In this document: one piece after another, positions 26,147-34,787 of the stretch
How the letters are laid out: the number at the start of each line of letters is the position of its first letter
Position numbering within the stretch: position 1 is the stretch's first letter
DNA from: Flavobacterium sp. WV_118_3
GTDB lineage: Bacteria; Bacteroidota; Bacteroidia; Flavobacteriales; Flavobacteriaceae
Assembly: GCF_039778605.1 (NCBI RefSeq)
Contig: NZ_CP156060.1
Span: 3,624,001 to 3,688,000, forward strand
Direction of reading: 5' to 3'
DNA: 64,000 bases
Program-made: the position numbers and the translations under genes
Notes under the pieces: model-generated
Database searches by the model: none
The model's input: only the letters and a program-made list of their open reading frames with translations
Told to the model about the DNA's origin: nothing

Positions 26147-26692
26147 ATGAAAGCCTTATATAAAATAGTAGCATTAGTAGGTGTATCGGTTGTTACAACA
26201 TCTTGTTTTAACAAATCAAAGCCTAACTATCAGTTCTTTCCTAATATGTATGAGTCTGTGGCTTACGAAACGTATTCACAGTCCGGTGCATTCAAAAATG
26301 GTAAAGAAGGTCAGTTACCTGCAAAAGGTTCTATTCCTAGAGGTTTCGAACCCTATGCGTACGAAAACTCAACCGCTGGTTATGAATTAGCAAAAGCAAA
26401 CTTAAAATCACCTTTGGATTCTACTAAAATTGATTCCAAAAAAGGAACGGAACTGTTCAATATTTACTGTGCTATTTGTCATGGTGAAGCGGGTGATGGA
26501 AAAGGAAAACTGGTTAAAAGAGAGAAATTCTTAGGTGTACCAAGTTATGCTGACAGACCGATCACGGAAGGAAGTGTTTTCCACGTAATTACTTATGGAT
26601 TAAACTCCATGGGTTCTCACGCCAACCAATTAAGTCAGGAAGAACGCTGGCAGGTTGTGGATCACGTGATGAAATTAAAAGCAGGATTATAA
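26147..26692 (+). CDS. actE: Alternative complex III subunit ActE, monoheme cytochrome c lipoprotein
   Basis: A 181-aa protein. The signal peptide ends in a lipobox-like VTTSC (Cys about residue 22), so it is probably a membrane-anchored lipoprotein. Heme is bound through CAICH within FNIYCAICHGEAGDGKGKL, with a distal Met candidate in SMGSHANQL. Residues before the heme include the conserved GSIPRGFEPYAYENSTAGY. ActE accepts electrons from ActA and sits on the periplasmic face of the complex. It is followed by actF after 28 nt. Confidence 0.94.
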   Translation: MKALYKIVALVGVSVVTTSCFNKSKPNYQFFPNMYESVAYETYSQSGAFKNGKEGQLPAKGSIPRGFEPYAYENSTAGYELAKANLKSPLDSTKIDSKKGTELFNIYCAICHGEAGDGKGKLVKREKFLGVPSYADRPITEGSVFHVITYGLNSMGSHANQLSQEERWQVVDHVMKLKAGL

Positions 26693-26720
26693 TTGTAGAA
26701 CACATTTGAAAGTATTAGAT

Positions 26721-28193
26721 ATGTACACATTTTCAAGCAAATTAAAAACTTTTGCATTTGTCATGATGGCTTTAGGGCTTGTGGGAATTGCTTTTGGTTT
26801 TTTGACTGCACCTAAGACCATCGAAGACGTAGAGAAAATTTTAGCGGATAGTCATCATGGCGGACATCATACAGAAGCTGTGGCGCACGAATCACACGAG
26901 GAACATGCTGCTGTTGCAACGCACCACGAGGAAGCTAAAACAGAAACTGTTGTTGCCGATTCATTAAAAACAGAAAATGATACTGTAGCTGCAGCTGTGC
27001 CTGTAGCAGCAGACCATCACGATAATCACAAAGCGGAAGCAGCTCATGGTCATGATCATGCTGGTGCTGATGCACACGCAGAACACCAGGAACACCTGGA
27101 GCATGTTTTGCACCAATTACAAAACAAACCTTGGGCAGCACTTTATGTGGCATGTATCTTCTTTATGTTGATCTCAGTTGGAGTATTGGCGTTCTACGCT
27201 ATCCAATGGGCGGCTCAGGCAGGTTGGTCTCCGGTATTATTCCGTGTTATGGAAGGTATCACCAGCTATTTATTACCAGGTTCTATCATTTTCTTCATCT
27301 TGTTGGTAGCAAGCGGAATGCATTTAAACCACTTATTCGTTTGGATGGATCCGGAAGTTGTAAAACACGATGAGTTAATTCAGGGAAAACAAGGTTTCTT
27401 AAACGTACCTTTCTTCCTGATCAGAGCTGCAATCTTCTTAGCAGGTTGGAACTTATACCGTTATTTCTCCAGAAAAAATTCTATTGCTCAGGATAACGCT
27501 AACGATGATTCTTTCTACAAAAAGAACTTCAAATTGGCGGCCGGATTCTTAGTATTCTTTATCGTGACAGAATCGATCGCTTCTTGGGATTGGATTATGT
27601 CGGTTGATCCACACTGGTACAGTACCTTATTCGGATGGTATGTATTCGCCAGCTTCTTCGTAAGCGGAATCACTACAATCGCTTTCGTTACCTTGTACTT
27701 AAAATCAAAAGGATATTTAGAGCACGTGAATACAAGTCATATCCACGATTTGGCTAAATTCATGTTCGGTATCTCTGTTTTCTGGACATACTTATGGTTC
27801 TCACAATTCATGTTAATGTGGTATTCGAACATCCCGGAAGAGGTAACCTACTTCATCACGCGAATTGAAAATTATAAATTGCCATTCTTCGGAATGTTGG
27901 CCTTAAACTTCGTATTCCCTATATTAATCTTGATCAACACTGATTTCAAACGTTTAAGTTGGGTTGTGGTAATGGCAGGTCTGTTAATCTTAACCGGGCA
28001 CTATATTGACTTCTTCAATATGATTATGCCGGCTACGGTTGGTGACCAGTGGTTCATCGGAGTATCTGAGATCGGTTCATTAATGTTCTTCTTCGGACTA
28101 TTTATCGTTGTCGTATTTACAGCTTTAACTAAAGCTCCTTTATTGGCAAAACGTAATCCGCTTATTGAAGAAAGTAAACATTTTCATTATTAA
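26721..28193 (+). CDS. actF: Alternative complex III subunit ActF, with a His-rich insertion
   Basis: A 490-aa membrane protein of the same NrfD-like family as ActC, with a first helix at residues 8-30 and the rest of about ten helices from residue 135 onward. Between them, residues about 44-132 form a low-complexity stretch with more than twenty His plus Glu and Ala, which could bind metal ions or just act as a linker. The start is the ATG at 26721 (MYTFSSKLKTF); a TTG five codons upstream is less likely. ActF is the second membrane anchor; in the F. johnsoniae structure the complex forms a supercomplex with the aa3 oxidase, and here the oxidase genes follow 19 nt later. Confidence 0.94.
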   Translation: MYTFSSKLKTFAFVMMALGLVGIAFGFLTAPKTIEDVEKILADSHHGGHHTEAVAHESHEEHAAVATHHEEAKTETVVADSLKTENDTVAAAVPVAADHHDNHKAEAAHGHDHAGADAHAEHQEHLEHVLHQLQNKPWAALYVACIFFMLISVGVLAFYAIQWAAQAGWSPVLFRVMEGITSYLLPGSIIFFILLVASGMHLNHLFVWMDPEVVKHDELIQGKQGFLNVPFFLIRAAIFLAGWNLYRYFSRKNSIAQDNANDDSFYKKNFKLAAGFLVFFIVTESIASWDWIMSVDPHWYSTLFGWYVFASFFVSGITTIAFVTLYLKSKGYLEHVNTSHIHDLAKFMFGISVFWTYLWFSQFMLMWYSNIPEEVTYFITRIENYKLPFFGMLALNFVFPILILINTDFKRLSWVVVMAGLLILTGHYIDFFNMIMPATVGDQWFIGVSEIGSLMFFFGLFIVVVFTALTKAPLLAKRNPLIEESKHFHY

Positions 28194-28212
28194 TATTTAA
28201 AGTAATAAACAA

Positions 28213-29388
28213 ATGACAGGTTTATTGATACTTATAGTTGTAGTTTTATTAGGGATTGCTATCTGGCAATTGACTAAGATATTCGATTTAACCCAGGTTG
28301 GACGCGTTGCTGATAAATCAGAAATCGCTAACGAAAAAGACAATAATGTTAATGGTTACTTGATGTTCGGGTTCTTAGGGTTTATTTACATTTTCACTAT
28401 TTACTCTTTATTGAAATGGGGTCACCTGGTTTTAGGTACGCCAGCTTCTGAACACGGTAAGGATTACGATAATCTGATGATGATTTCAATGGTGTTGATT
28501 TTCTTCGTTCAGACCATCACTCAGGCATTATTACATTACTTCGCATTCAAATACAGAGGTCAGAAAGACACCAAAGCGTTATATTTCGCTGATAATGATA
28601 AATTAGAGTTTATCTGGACTATTATCCCGGTAATCGTTTTAGCTGGTTTGATTCTTTACGGATTATATGCCTGGACAAACATTATGTTTGTAGACGAAGA
28701 GGAAGAAGTTATCTATGTTGAATTATACGCAAAACAATTTAGCTGGGAAGCACGCTACGGAGGTGATGACAATGCTTTAGGTAAAGCGAACGTTCGTTTT
28801 ATCGAAGGAATCAACACCGTTGGTGTGGACATGTCAGATCCGAATGCTCAGGATGATAAAATTGTAAACGAATTACACTTACCGGTAGGTAAAAAAGTGG
28901 TATTCAAGATCCGTTCTCAGGACGTATTGCACTCCGCTTATATGCCACACTTCAGAGCGCAGATGAACTGTGTTCCGGGTATGGTAACACAATTCGCTTT
29001 CACACCAACAGTAACTACTGATCAAATGCGTCAGGATCCTGCGATTGTGGAAAAAGTGGCCAACATTAATATCATTAGAGCAAAGAAAAGTGCTGAACTT
29101 GTTGCCAAAGGTGAAACTGCTTTAGATCCGTATACTTTTGATTACTTATTGTTATGTAACAAAATTTGTGGACCGTCTCACTACAACATGCAGATGAAAA
29201 TCGTTGTAGAAAGCGAAGCAGATTATAAAAAATGGTTAAAAGAAAAACCTACTTTAGCTAGCGCTATTAAAGATGCAAGCAAAGCAGCAGCCCCGGCTCC
29301 TGCAGCAGCATCTGAAGCAAAAGCACCGGCAGCAGCAGCTCCGGTTGCCGATACCACTAAAGTTTTGGCACAAGTAGTAAAAAAATAA
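28213..29388 (+). CDS. coxB: Cytochrome c oxidase subunit II (CuA)
   Basis: A 391-aa subunit, longer than usual. Three hydrophobic segments (about residues 3-22, 48-70 and 135-157) lead to the periplasmic cupredoxin domain. The CuA ligands are visible: H240 (QDVLHSAYMPHF), C315 and C319 in CNKICGPSH, H323, and M326. Between H240 and the cysteines lies an insert of about 40 residues (TTDQMRQDPAIVEK ... LDPYTFD), and the C-terminus has an Ala/Pro-rich tail (about 350-391). CuA takes electrons from cytochrome c, here probably ActE/ActA in a supercomplex. coxA begins 25 nt later. Confidence 0.96.
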   Translation: MTGLLILIVVVLLGIAIWQLTKIFDLTQVGRVADKSEIANEKDNNVNGYLMFGFLGFIYIFTIYSLLKWGHLVLGTPASEHGKDYDNLMMISMVLIFFVQTITQALLHYFAFKYRGQKDTKALYFADNDKLEFIWTIIPVIVLAGLILYGLYAWTNIMFVDEEEEVIYVELYAKQFSWEARYGGDDNALGKANVRFIEGINTVGVDMSDPNAQDDKIVNELHLPVGKKVVFKIRSQDVLHSAYMPHFRAQMNCVPGMVTQFAFTPTVTTDQMRQDPAIVEKVANINIIRAKKSAELVAKGETALDPYTFDYLLLCNKICGPSHYNMQMKIVVESEADYKKWLKEKPTLASAIKDASKAAAPAPAAASEAKAPAAAAPVADTTKVLAQVVKK

Positions 29389-29413
29389 TTGCTTTTAATA
29401 TAAATTAAAAAAT

Positions 29414-31216
29414 ATGTCAGCAGTAGGACACGATATCAATCACGAACACGATCACGGTCACGAACACCACCATAAAGATACTTTTATCACTAAGTACATC
29501 TTTAGTATCGATCACAAGATGATTGCAAAACAATACCTGATCACGGGTATTGTAATGGGAATCATCGGTATTGTAATGTCTCTTTTATTCCGTATGCAAA
29601 TTGCATGGCCGGAAGAGTCTTTTAAAATTTTTAATGTCCTTTTAGGAGATAAATTTGCCCCGGGTGGCGTAATGCGAAATGATATTTATTTGGCATTGGT
29701 TACCATACACGGTACCATCATGGTATTCTTTGTATTGACGGCCGGATTGAGCGGTACGTTCAGTAACCTTTTAATTCCGCTTCAAATTGGAGCAAGGGAC
29801 ATGGCTTCCGGATTTATGAACATGGTTTCATACTGGTTGTTCTTCCTTTCTTCTGTTATCATGATTATTTCCCTTTTTGTGGAGTCAGGACCCGCTTCAG
29901 CAGGTTGGACAATCTATCCGCCATTGAGTGCATTACCACAGGCGATCCCAGGATCGGGTACCGGTATGACACTTTGGTTGGTATCGATGGCGATCTTTAT
30001 CGCGTCTTCATTGATGGGATCTTTGAACTATGTGGTAACAGTTATCAACCTTAGAACAAAAGGAATGTCTATGACACGTTTACCATTAACGATCTGGGCT
30101 TTCTTCATCACGGCTGTTATCGGTATCGTTTCGTTCCCGGTATTATTATCGGCTGCTTTATTATTGATCTTCGACCGTAGCTTCGGAACATCATTCTTCT
30201 TATCGGATATCTTTATCTCCGGAGAAGTATTACACTACCAGGGAGGTTCTCCGGTATTGTTCGAACACTTGTTCTGGTTCTTAGGTCACCCTGAGGTATA
30301 TATCGTAATCTTACCTGCGATGGGGATCACGTCTGAAATTATCGCGACCAACGCTCGTAAACCAATTTTCGGTTACCGTGCGATGATCACGTCAATCTTA
30401 GCGATCGCTTTCTTATCAACAATTGTATGGGGTCACCACATGTTCGTATCCGGTATGAATCCTTTCTTAGGATCGGTATTTACCTTTACAACATTGTTAA
30501 TCGCAATCCCTTCAGCTGTAAAAGCGTTCAACTATATCACGACACTTTGGAAAGGTAACCTTCAGTTAAACCCAGCTATGTTATTCTGTATCGGATTCGT
30601 TTCGACGTTCATTACAGGTGGTTTAACAGGTATCATCCTTGGAGATAGTACATTGGATATTAACGTTCACGATACGTATTTCGTAATCGCTCACTTCCAC
30701 TTAGTAATGGGTATTTCTGCGCTTTACGGTATGTTTGCCGGAATCTACCACTGGTTCCCTAAAATGTTCGGAAGAATGATGAACAAAAACTTAGGTTACA
30801 TCCACTTCTGGGTAACAGCAGTGTGTGCGTACGGAGTTTTCTTCCCAATGCACTTTATCGGTATGGCGGGTCTTCCAAGACGTTACTATACCAACACGGC
30901 TTTCCCTTTATTTGATGATTTAGCAGATGTTAACGTACTAATCACAATGTTCGCTTTAATCGGAGCTGCATTCCAGTTGGTATTCTTATGGAACTTCTTC
31001 TACAGCATCTTCAAAGGACAAAAAGCAACGCAAAACCCATGGAGATCCAACACATTAGAGTGGACTACTCCGGTGGAGCATATTCACGGTAACTGGCCAG
31101 GTGAAATTCCGGAAGTGTACAGATGGTCTTATGACTATAGCAAACCAGGACATGATGAAGATTTCGTTCCTCAGAATGTACCTATGAAACCAGGTGAAGA
31201 ACAATTACACCATTAA
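29414..31216 (+). CDS. coxA: Cytochrome c oxidase subunit I (aa3-type)
   Basis: A 600-aa heme-copper oxidase catalytic subunit with twelve predicted helices. Ligands are visible: low-spin heme His in the early VTIHGTIMVFFVLTAG, CuB His and cross-linked Tyr in FLGHPEVYIVILPAMG, CuB His pair in WGHHMFVSGM, and the heme His pair in VHDTYFVIAHFHLVMG. It reduces oxygen to water and pumps protons. The N-terminus is His-rich (12 His in the first 24 residues). The subunit III and IV genes are not here but at 52382-54384. A strong terminator closes the operon. Confidence 0.97.
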   Translation: MSAVGHDINHEHDHGHEHHHKDTFITKYIFSIDHKMIAKQYLITGIVMGIIGIVMSLLFRMQIAWPEESFKIFNVLLGDKFAPGGVMRNDIYLALVTIHGTIMVFFVLTAGLSGTFSNLLIPLQIGARDMASGFMNMVSYWLFFLSSVIMIISLFVESGPASAGWTIYPPLSALPQAIPGSGTGMTLWLVSMAIFIASSLMGSLNYVVTVINLRTKGMSMTRLPLTIWAFFITAVIGIVSFPVLLSAALLLIFDRSFGTSFFLSDIFISGEVLHYQGGSPVLFEHLFWFLGHPEVYIVILPAMGITSEIIATNARKPIFGYRAMITSILAIAFLSTIVWGHHMFVSGMNPFLGSVFTFTTLLIAIPSAVKAFNYITTLWKGNLQLNPAMLFCIGFVSTFITGGLTGIILGDSTLDINVHDTYFVIAHFHLVMGISALYGMFAGIYHWFPKMFGRMMNKNLGYIHFWVTAVCAYGVFFPMHFIGMAGLPRRYYTNTAFPLFDDLADVNVLITMFALIGAAFQLVFLWNFFYSIFKGQKATQNPWRSNTLEWTTPVEHIHGNWPGEIPEVYRWSYDYSKPGHDEDFVPQNVPMKPGEEQLHH

Positions 31217-31236
31217 GAATTAATTCAATTCGATAT

Positions 31237-31275
31237 AAAAACAGCCTCCGCATTTGCGGAGGCTGTTTTATTTTT
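31237..31275 (+). terminator. Rho-independent terminator of the act-cox operon
   Basis: AAAACAGCCTCCGCA (31238-31252) pairs perfectly with TGCGGAGGCTGTTTT (31255-31269), followed by ATTTTTG. One of the strongest hairpins in the window, 21 nt after coxA. Confidence 0.9.
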
Positions 31276-31323
31276 GTCAGTATAGTACGCAAGTTGAATT
31301 TCAGTCCGGATAATTAAGATGCC

Positions 31324-31421
31324 GAATGGTATAGCGTCAAAATGATAGGTAGTTATGCCGAAAAAAGCTTAAAAGACTTTCCGGATAAACACCTGACAGA
31401 TTTTCAAAACCTTGTTGGATG
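31324..31421 (+). repeat. Duplicated ~98-bp intergenic element, copy 1
   Basis: Aligns with 31477-31573 at about 80 percent identity by eye, with three one-base gaps. Shared blocks include CGTCAAAATGAT, TTATGCCGA, GATAAACACC and TCAAAACC. Its palindromic tail (ACACCTGACAG ... CTTGTTGGATGT) is decayed. Confidence 0.75.
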
Positions 31422-31476
31422 TCGTACGTTATGGAAGTTAGTAAACGAGAATTTCGATCAGTATAATCTAATTATG

Positions 31477-31573
31477 GAATGCTATAACGTCAAAATGATT
31501 GGGTGTTTATGCCGAGAAAGATCTAAAGATTTTCAGGATAAACACCAGACAGGTATTCAAAACCTGTCAGGTG
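31477..31573 (+). repeat. Duplicated ~98-bp intergenic element, copy 2
   Basis: Second copy, 153 bp downstream. Its tail is better preserved: ACACCAGACAGGT faces ACCTGTCAGGTGT with one mismatch, and the last 15 bases equal the right arm of the palindrome at 19085-19117. Confidence 0.75.
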
Positions 31574-31641
31574 TAAAAGAGAAAAGAGTAAAGTATGCCA
31601 GCTTGAATATCTTATTTATTTTTTTAGAAAGTAAACTGTAG

Positions 31642-31685
31642 TTTGTAAAATAAAAAACCTGCCGGATAAAGATCCGGCAGGTTTG
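31642..31685 (-). terminator. Rho-independent terminator of the amino acid permease gene
   Basis: AAACCTGCCGGAT pairs with ATCCGGCAGGTTT around loop AAAG (31656-31685). On the minus strand it is followed by TTTATTTTAC, and it lies 19 nt after the permease stop. Confidence 0.85.
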
Positions 31686-31703
31686 TATCTTTTTCTTTGT
31701 TCT

Positions 31704-33119
31704 TTACTCTTTGATCTCTTTCTGTTTCGTCAGATAATAAACCGGGATTCCGGCCAGCATAATCAAAACGCCCCAACCACAGGTACTGGTTCTGTCGATC
31801 AATAAAGCCACGCATATGGCGGTTGCTACAATAATATATAATGCCGGCAACACCGGATAGGCAAATGCTTTGTACGGACGTGGCATGTCCGGCATTTTGC
31901 GGCGTAAAATAAAGATTCCGTATATCGTCAGTATATAAAAGATAATTACGATAATCATTACGTAATCCAATAAATCCCCGTACTTACCGGTAAGGCATAA
32001 AAAAGACGCCCAGATGCACTGAATCCATAGTCCCCAACCCGGAACACTTGCTTTGTTTAATTCGGCCGCTTTTTTAAAGAAAAGGCCGTCTTTAGCCATG
32101 GTGTAATATACGCGCGATCCGGCCATGATCAATCCGTTATTACAACCAAAAGTCGAAATCATAATCATTACCGCGATCACAATCGTACCGGTAGCGCCAA
32201 AAATATGTTGGGAAGCTGCTACAGCAACCCGTTCTGATGGGGCAAACGCGATCTCGTTTAATGGCATTACGGCTACATACATCACATTGGCCAGAATATA
32301 AATCACACTCACTATCAGGGTGCCTAAAAACAAACTCAGTCCTACGTTTCGTTCCGGTCGTTTGATTTCACCCGAAATAAACGTAACCCCATTCCAGGCA
32401 TCACTCGAAAACAATGAACCAACCATCGAAGCGGCTATGGCCGAAACCAGTGTGTATCCCGAAATAGCAACCCAGGAATTGGTATCCTTGTTAAACGTTT
32501 GCGCATTCCAGGCATCGGCCCAGTTGGCATTCCAGATTTCCGCTTTGGCGGCTAAAATAAAACCGAAAATGATCAATCCGAATAAAGATGCAATCTTGGT
32601 AATTGTAAAGACCGTTTGAATGTATTTGCCATTTTTCACACCTTTACTATTGATATAGCTCAGGAAGATAATAGTGGCTATCGAAACCAATTGCGCAGCA
32701 TTTAATTGAAACGTACCAACCTCAAATAGGATATTGGTATCACTTACCGACGGAATCAGGTAGGCGGTAAATTTAGAAAACGCTACGCCAACAGCGGCAA
32801 TCGTACCGGTTTGTATGACCGAAAAAAAGCTCCATCCATATAAAAAAGCAATCAGTTTATTATACGATTCTTTAAGGTAGATGTATTGCCCGCCGGCATG
32901 TGGAAACATGGCGCTTAGCTCGCCATAACTCACCGCAGCTGTTATGGTGATTAAAGCCGATACAACCCAAATGGCAATCAGCCATCCGGCGCTTCCGATG
33001 TTCTGGGTAATTCCGGCGCTGACAATAAAAATTCCGGAGCCAATCATGGAGCCGACTACCAGCATGGTTCCGTCCAGAAGACTTAATTCCCGTTTTAATG
33101 TTAGGGTTTCTTTTTGCAT
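31704..33119 (-). CDS. APC-family amino acid permease
   Basis: A 471-aa membrane transporter with twelve predicted helices. The first helix has the APC hallmark VVGSMIGSGIFIVSAGI (backbone substrate site), and helix 6 to 8 blocks such as SLFSSDAWNGVTFISGEIKRPERNVGLSL and the GCNNGLIMAGSRVYYTMAKDGLFF block are typical of the LAT/YfnA branch. It probably moves neutral or broad-range amino acids with protons across the inner membrane; the substrate cannot be set from sequence. It is monocistronic and diverges from the small ferredoxin-like gene at 33213. Confidence 0.92.
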   Translation of the reverse strand: MQKETLTLKRELSLLDGTMLVVGSMIGSGIFIVSAGITQNIGSAGWLIAIWVVSALITITAAVSYGELSAMFPHAGGQYIYLKESYNKLIAFLYGWSFFSVIQTGTIAAVGVAFSKFTAYLIPSVSDTNILFEVGTFQLNAAQLVSIATIIFLSYINSKGVKNGKYIQTVFTITKIASLFGLIIFGFILAAKAEIWNANWADAWNAQTFNKDTNSWVAISGYTLVSAIAASMVGSLFSSDAWNGVTFISGEIKRPERNVGLSLFLGTLIVSVIYILANVMYVAVMPLNEIAFAPSERVAVAASQHIFGATGTIVIAVMIMISTFGCNNGLIMAGSRVYYTMAKDGLFFKKAAELNKASVPGWGLWIQCIWASFLCLTGKYGDLLDYVMIIVIIFYILTIYGIFILRRKMPDMPRPYKAFAYPVLPALYIIVATAICVALLIDRTSTCGWGVLIMLAGIPVYYLTKQKEIKE

Positions 33120-33212
33120 GTGTTGTTGTTGATTTATTGAGGATAAATATATGAAAAATGCGTTTTATTATGCTTTTTTTTGTAACTTTCATAAAGACAA
33201 AAACAAGACATT

Positions 33213-33431
33213 ATGGAAAGTCCAAAAGAATATTCCAATGGTGAAATTACCATAGTTTGGAAACAACAATTATGTGAACATTCCGGAAATTGCGTTCGTG
33301 GACTACCCGAAGTTTTCCGGGCTAAAGTAAGACCCTGGATCGAAGTCCGCAAAGCGGGCTCGGATGAAATTGTGGAACAGATAAAAAAATGCCCTTCGGG
33401 TGCTTTGTCATATTACTATAATAAAAAATAA
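33213..33431 (+). CDS. Small (4Fe-4S) mono-cluster protein (Fer4_19 / DUF1271-like)
   Basis: A 72-aa protein with three cysteines placed as in the short ferredoxin-like family: LCEHSGNCVRGLPEVF (C-x5-C) and, later, KKCPSGALSYYY (C-P). The segment GNCVRGLPEVFRAKVRPWI is characteristic. Family members often occur beside GNAT acetyltransferase genes, as here (1 nt separates this stop from the next ATG). With three visible Cys the cluster type, [3Fe-4S] or [4Fe-4S] with another ligand, is open. The role is unknown; a redox or sensing partner of the acetyltransferase is inference. Confidence 0.85.
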   Translation: MESPKEYSNGEITIVWKQQLCEHSGNCVRGLPEVFRAKVRPWIEVRKAGSDEIVEQIKKCPSGALSYYYNKK

Positions 33432-33432
33432 A

Positions 33433-33714
33433 ATGGAAGATCATTTCAAGTTGGTGAACAATGAAGAAAAAAGCCGCTTCGAACTGGAAGTAGACGGACA
33501 TATCGCTTTTATCGATTATAAAATAAAAGACAAAAAGATATACCTCATCCATACCGAAGTGCCGGCCGAATTGGGAGGAAAAGGGATCGGCAATGCGATT
33601 GTACTGAAAACACTTCACTATATAAAAGATAACGGCTATTCATTAGTACCATTGTGTCCTTTTGTGGCGGCCTATATTAAAAGGCACCCGGAATGGGAAG
33701 CGATTGTTGCCTAG
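33433..33714 (+). CDS. Small GNAT-type N-acetyltransferase (YjdJ-like)
   Basis: A 93-aa protein, starting at the ATG at 33433 just after the preceding stop. It is a minimal acetyl-CoA-binding fold: RFELEVDGHIAFIDYKI, then LIHTEVPAELGGKGIGNAIV with the Q/R-x-x-G-x-G/A-like pyrophosphate loop (GGKGIGNA), and the conserved end VPLCPFVAAYIKRHPEW. Family members (DUF/GCN5-related YjdJ) are half-length GNATs whose targets are unknown. It forms a two-gene unit with the ferredoxin-like gene. Confidence 0.88.
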   Translation: MEDHFKLVNNEEKSRFELEVDGHIAFIDYKIKDKKIYLIHTEVPAELGGKGIGNAIVLKTLHYIKDNGYSLVPLCPFVAAYIKRHPEWEAIVA

Positions 33715-33724
33715 TAAGAATGCG

Positions 33725-33755
33725 CTTGATCCCAGCCAAACATTTCCTATCTTTG
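33725..33755 (+). promoter_or_regulatory. Promoter of ruvB-queG, perhaps giving a leaderless mRNA
   Basis: CTTG at 33725-33728, a 19-nt spacer and TATCTTTG at 33748-33755 match the consensus well. The ruvB ATG is at 33760, only 5 nt after the -7 element, so the expected start of transcription falls on or next to the start codon. Confidence 0.6.
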
Positions 33756-33759
33756 CCAA

Positions 33760-34782
33760 ATGAATGAGCATTTAGATCCGACTAACCAACGATATAATCC
33801 GGAGGAACTTGATTTAGAGAAAAAATTAAGACCGCTGTCTTTTGACGATTTTACCGGACAGGATCAGGTACTGGAAAACCTGAAAGTGTTTGTACAGGCT
33901 GCCAATCTTAGAGGGGAAGCACTGGATCATACCTTGTTCCACGGACCGCCCGGTTTGGGGAAAACAACACTGGCCAATATTCTGGCAAATGAGCTGGATG
34001 TAAATATCAAGATCACTTCTGGTCCGGTATTGGACAAACCTGGCGATCTGGCCGGTTTGTTGACCAATCTGGACGAACGGGATGTGTTGTTCATTGATGA
34101 GATTCACCGGCTAAGTCCTATAGTGGAAGAATACCTGTACTCGGCTATGGAGGATTTTAAAATCGATATCATGATCGAAAGTGGACCAAATGCCAGAACG
34201 GTGCAAATTAATCTTAGCCCGTTTACACTGGTTGGTGCGACAACGCGCTCCGGTTTGCTTACCGCGCCGATGCGGGCTCGTTTCGGAATCCAAAGCCGTT
34301 TACAATATTATAATACCGAATTGTTAACGACGATTGTACAACGTAGTGCTTCTATCTTAAAAATGCCAATTACCATGGAAGCCGCTATCGAAATTGCCGG
34401 CAGAAGTAGGGGAACACCGCGTATTGCAAATGCATTACTCCGTCGTGTTCGTGATTTTGCGCAGATAAAAGGTAACGGAAGAATCGATGTGGAAATTGCC
34501 CGTTTCTCGCTGAAAGCCTTGCATGTGGATGCACACGGATTGGACGAAATGGACAACAAAATCCTGACTACAATTATCGATAAGTTTAAAGGCGGACCGG
34601 TTGGGTTGTCGACTCTGGCAACGGCGGTATCCGAAAGCGGCGAAACAATCGAAGAAGTATACGAGCCGTTCCTGATTCAGGAAGGGTTTATCATCCGAAC
34701 ACCACGCGGTCGCGAAGTAACCGAAAAAGCCTATAATCATCTGGGGAGAATCCGTCCCGGTGTTCAGGGCGGATTGTTTTAA
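33760..34782 (+). CDS. ruvB: Holliday junction DNA helicase RuvB
   Basis: A 340-aa AAA+ ATPase. It has [18 protein letters not shown], Walker [10 protein letters not shown], Walker [11 protein letters not shown], sensor 1 in LVGATTRSG, arginine finger region APMRARFG, and the C-terminal winged helix ending in [13 protein letters not shown]. RuvB motors branch migration of Holliday junctions with RuvA; ruvA is about 4.4 kb downstream, not adjacent, which is common in this phylum. The start [12 protein letters not shown] is set by the good promoter directly upstream. queG follows 5 nt after the stop. Confidence 0.97.
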   Translation: MNEHLDPTNQRYNPEELDLEKKLRPLSFDDFTGQDQVLENLKVFVQAANLRGEALDHTLFHGPPGLGKTTLANILANELDVNIKITSGPVLDKPGDLAGLLTNLDERDVLFIDEIHRLSPIVEEYLYSAMEDFKIDIMIESGPNARTVQINLSPFTLVGATTRSGLLTAPMRARFGIQSRLQYYNTELLTTIVQRSASILKMPITMEAAIEIAGRSRGTPRIANALLRRVRDFAQIKGNGRIDVEIARFSLKALHVDAHGLDEMDNKILTTIIDKFKGGPVGLSTLATAVSESGETIEEVYEPFLIQEGFIIRTPRGREVTEKAYNHLGRIRPGVQGGLF

Positions 34783-34787
34783 TTAGC

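Larger units (their letters stand above)
31217..31703. other. Non-coding region of 487 bp with duplicated repeat and palindromes
   Basis: Between the coxA stop and the permease stop there is the coxA terminator (31237-31275), a degenerate ~98-bp element in two direct copies 153 bp apart (31324-31421 and 31477-31573), each ending in a palindrome of the family at 19085, and the permease terminator (31642-31685). A 99-codon open frame across the repeats has no normal codon use or start context and is not called. Confidence 0.7.

Noticed and set aside
31342..31641. 99-codon open frame across the duplicated repeat
   Set aside because: It follows the repeat copies, has no promoter or start context and odd residue use (CYNVKMIGCLCRERSKD); best read as non-coding repeat.
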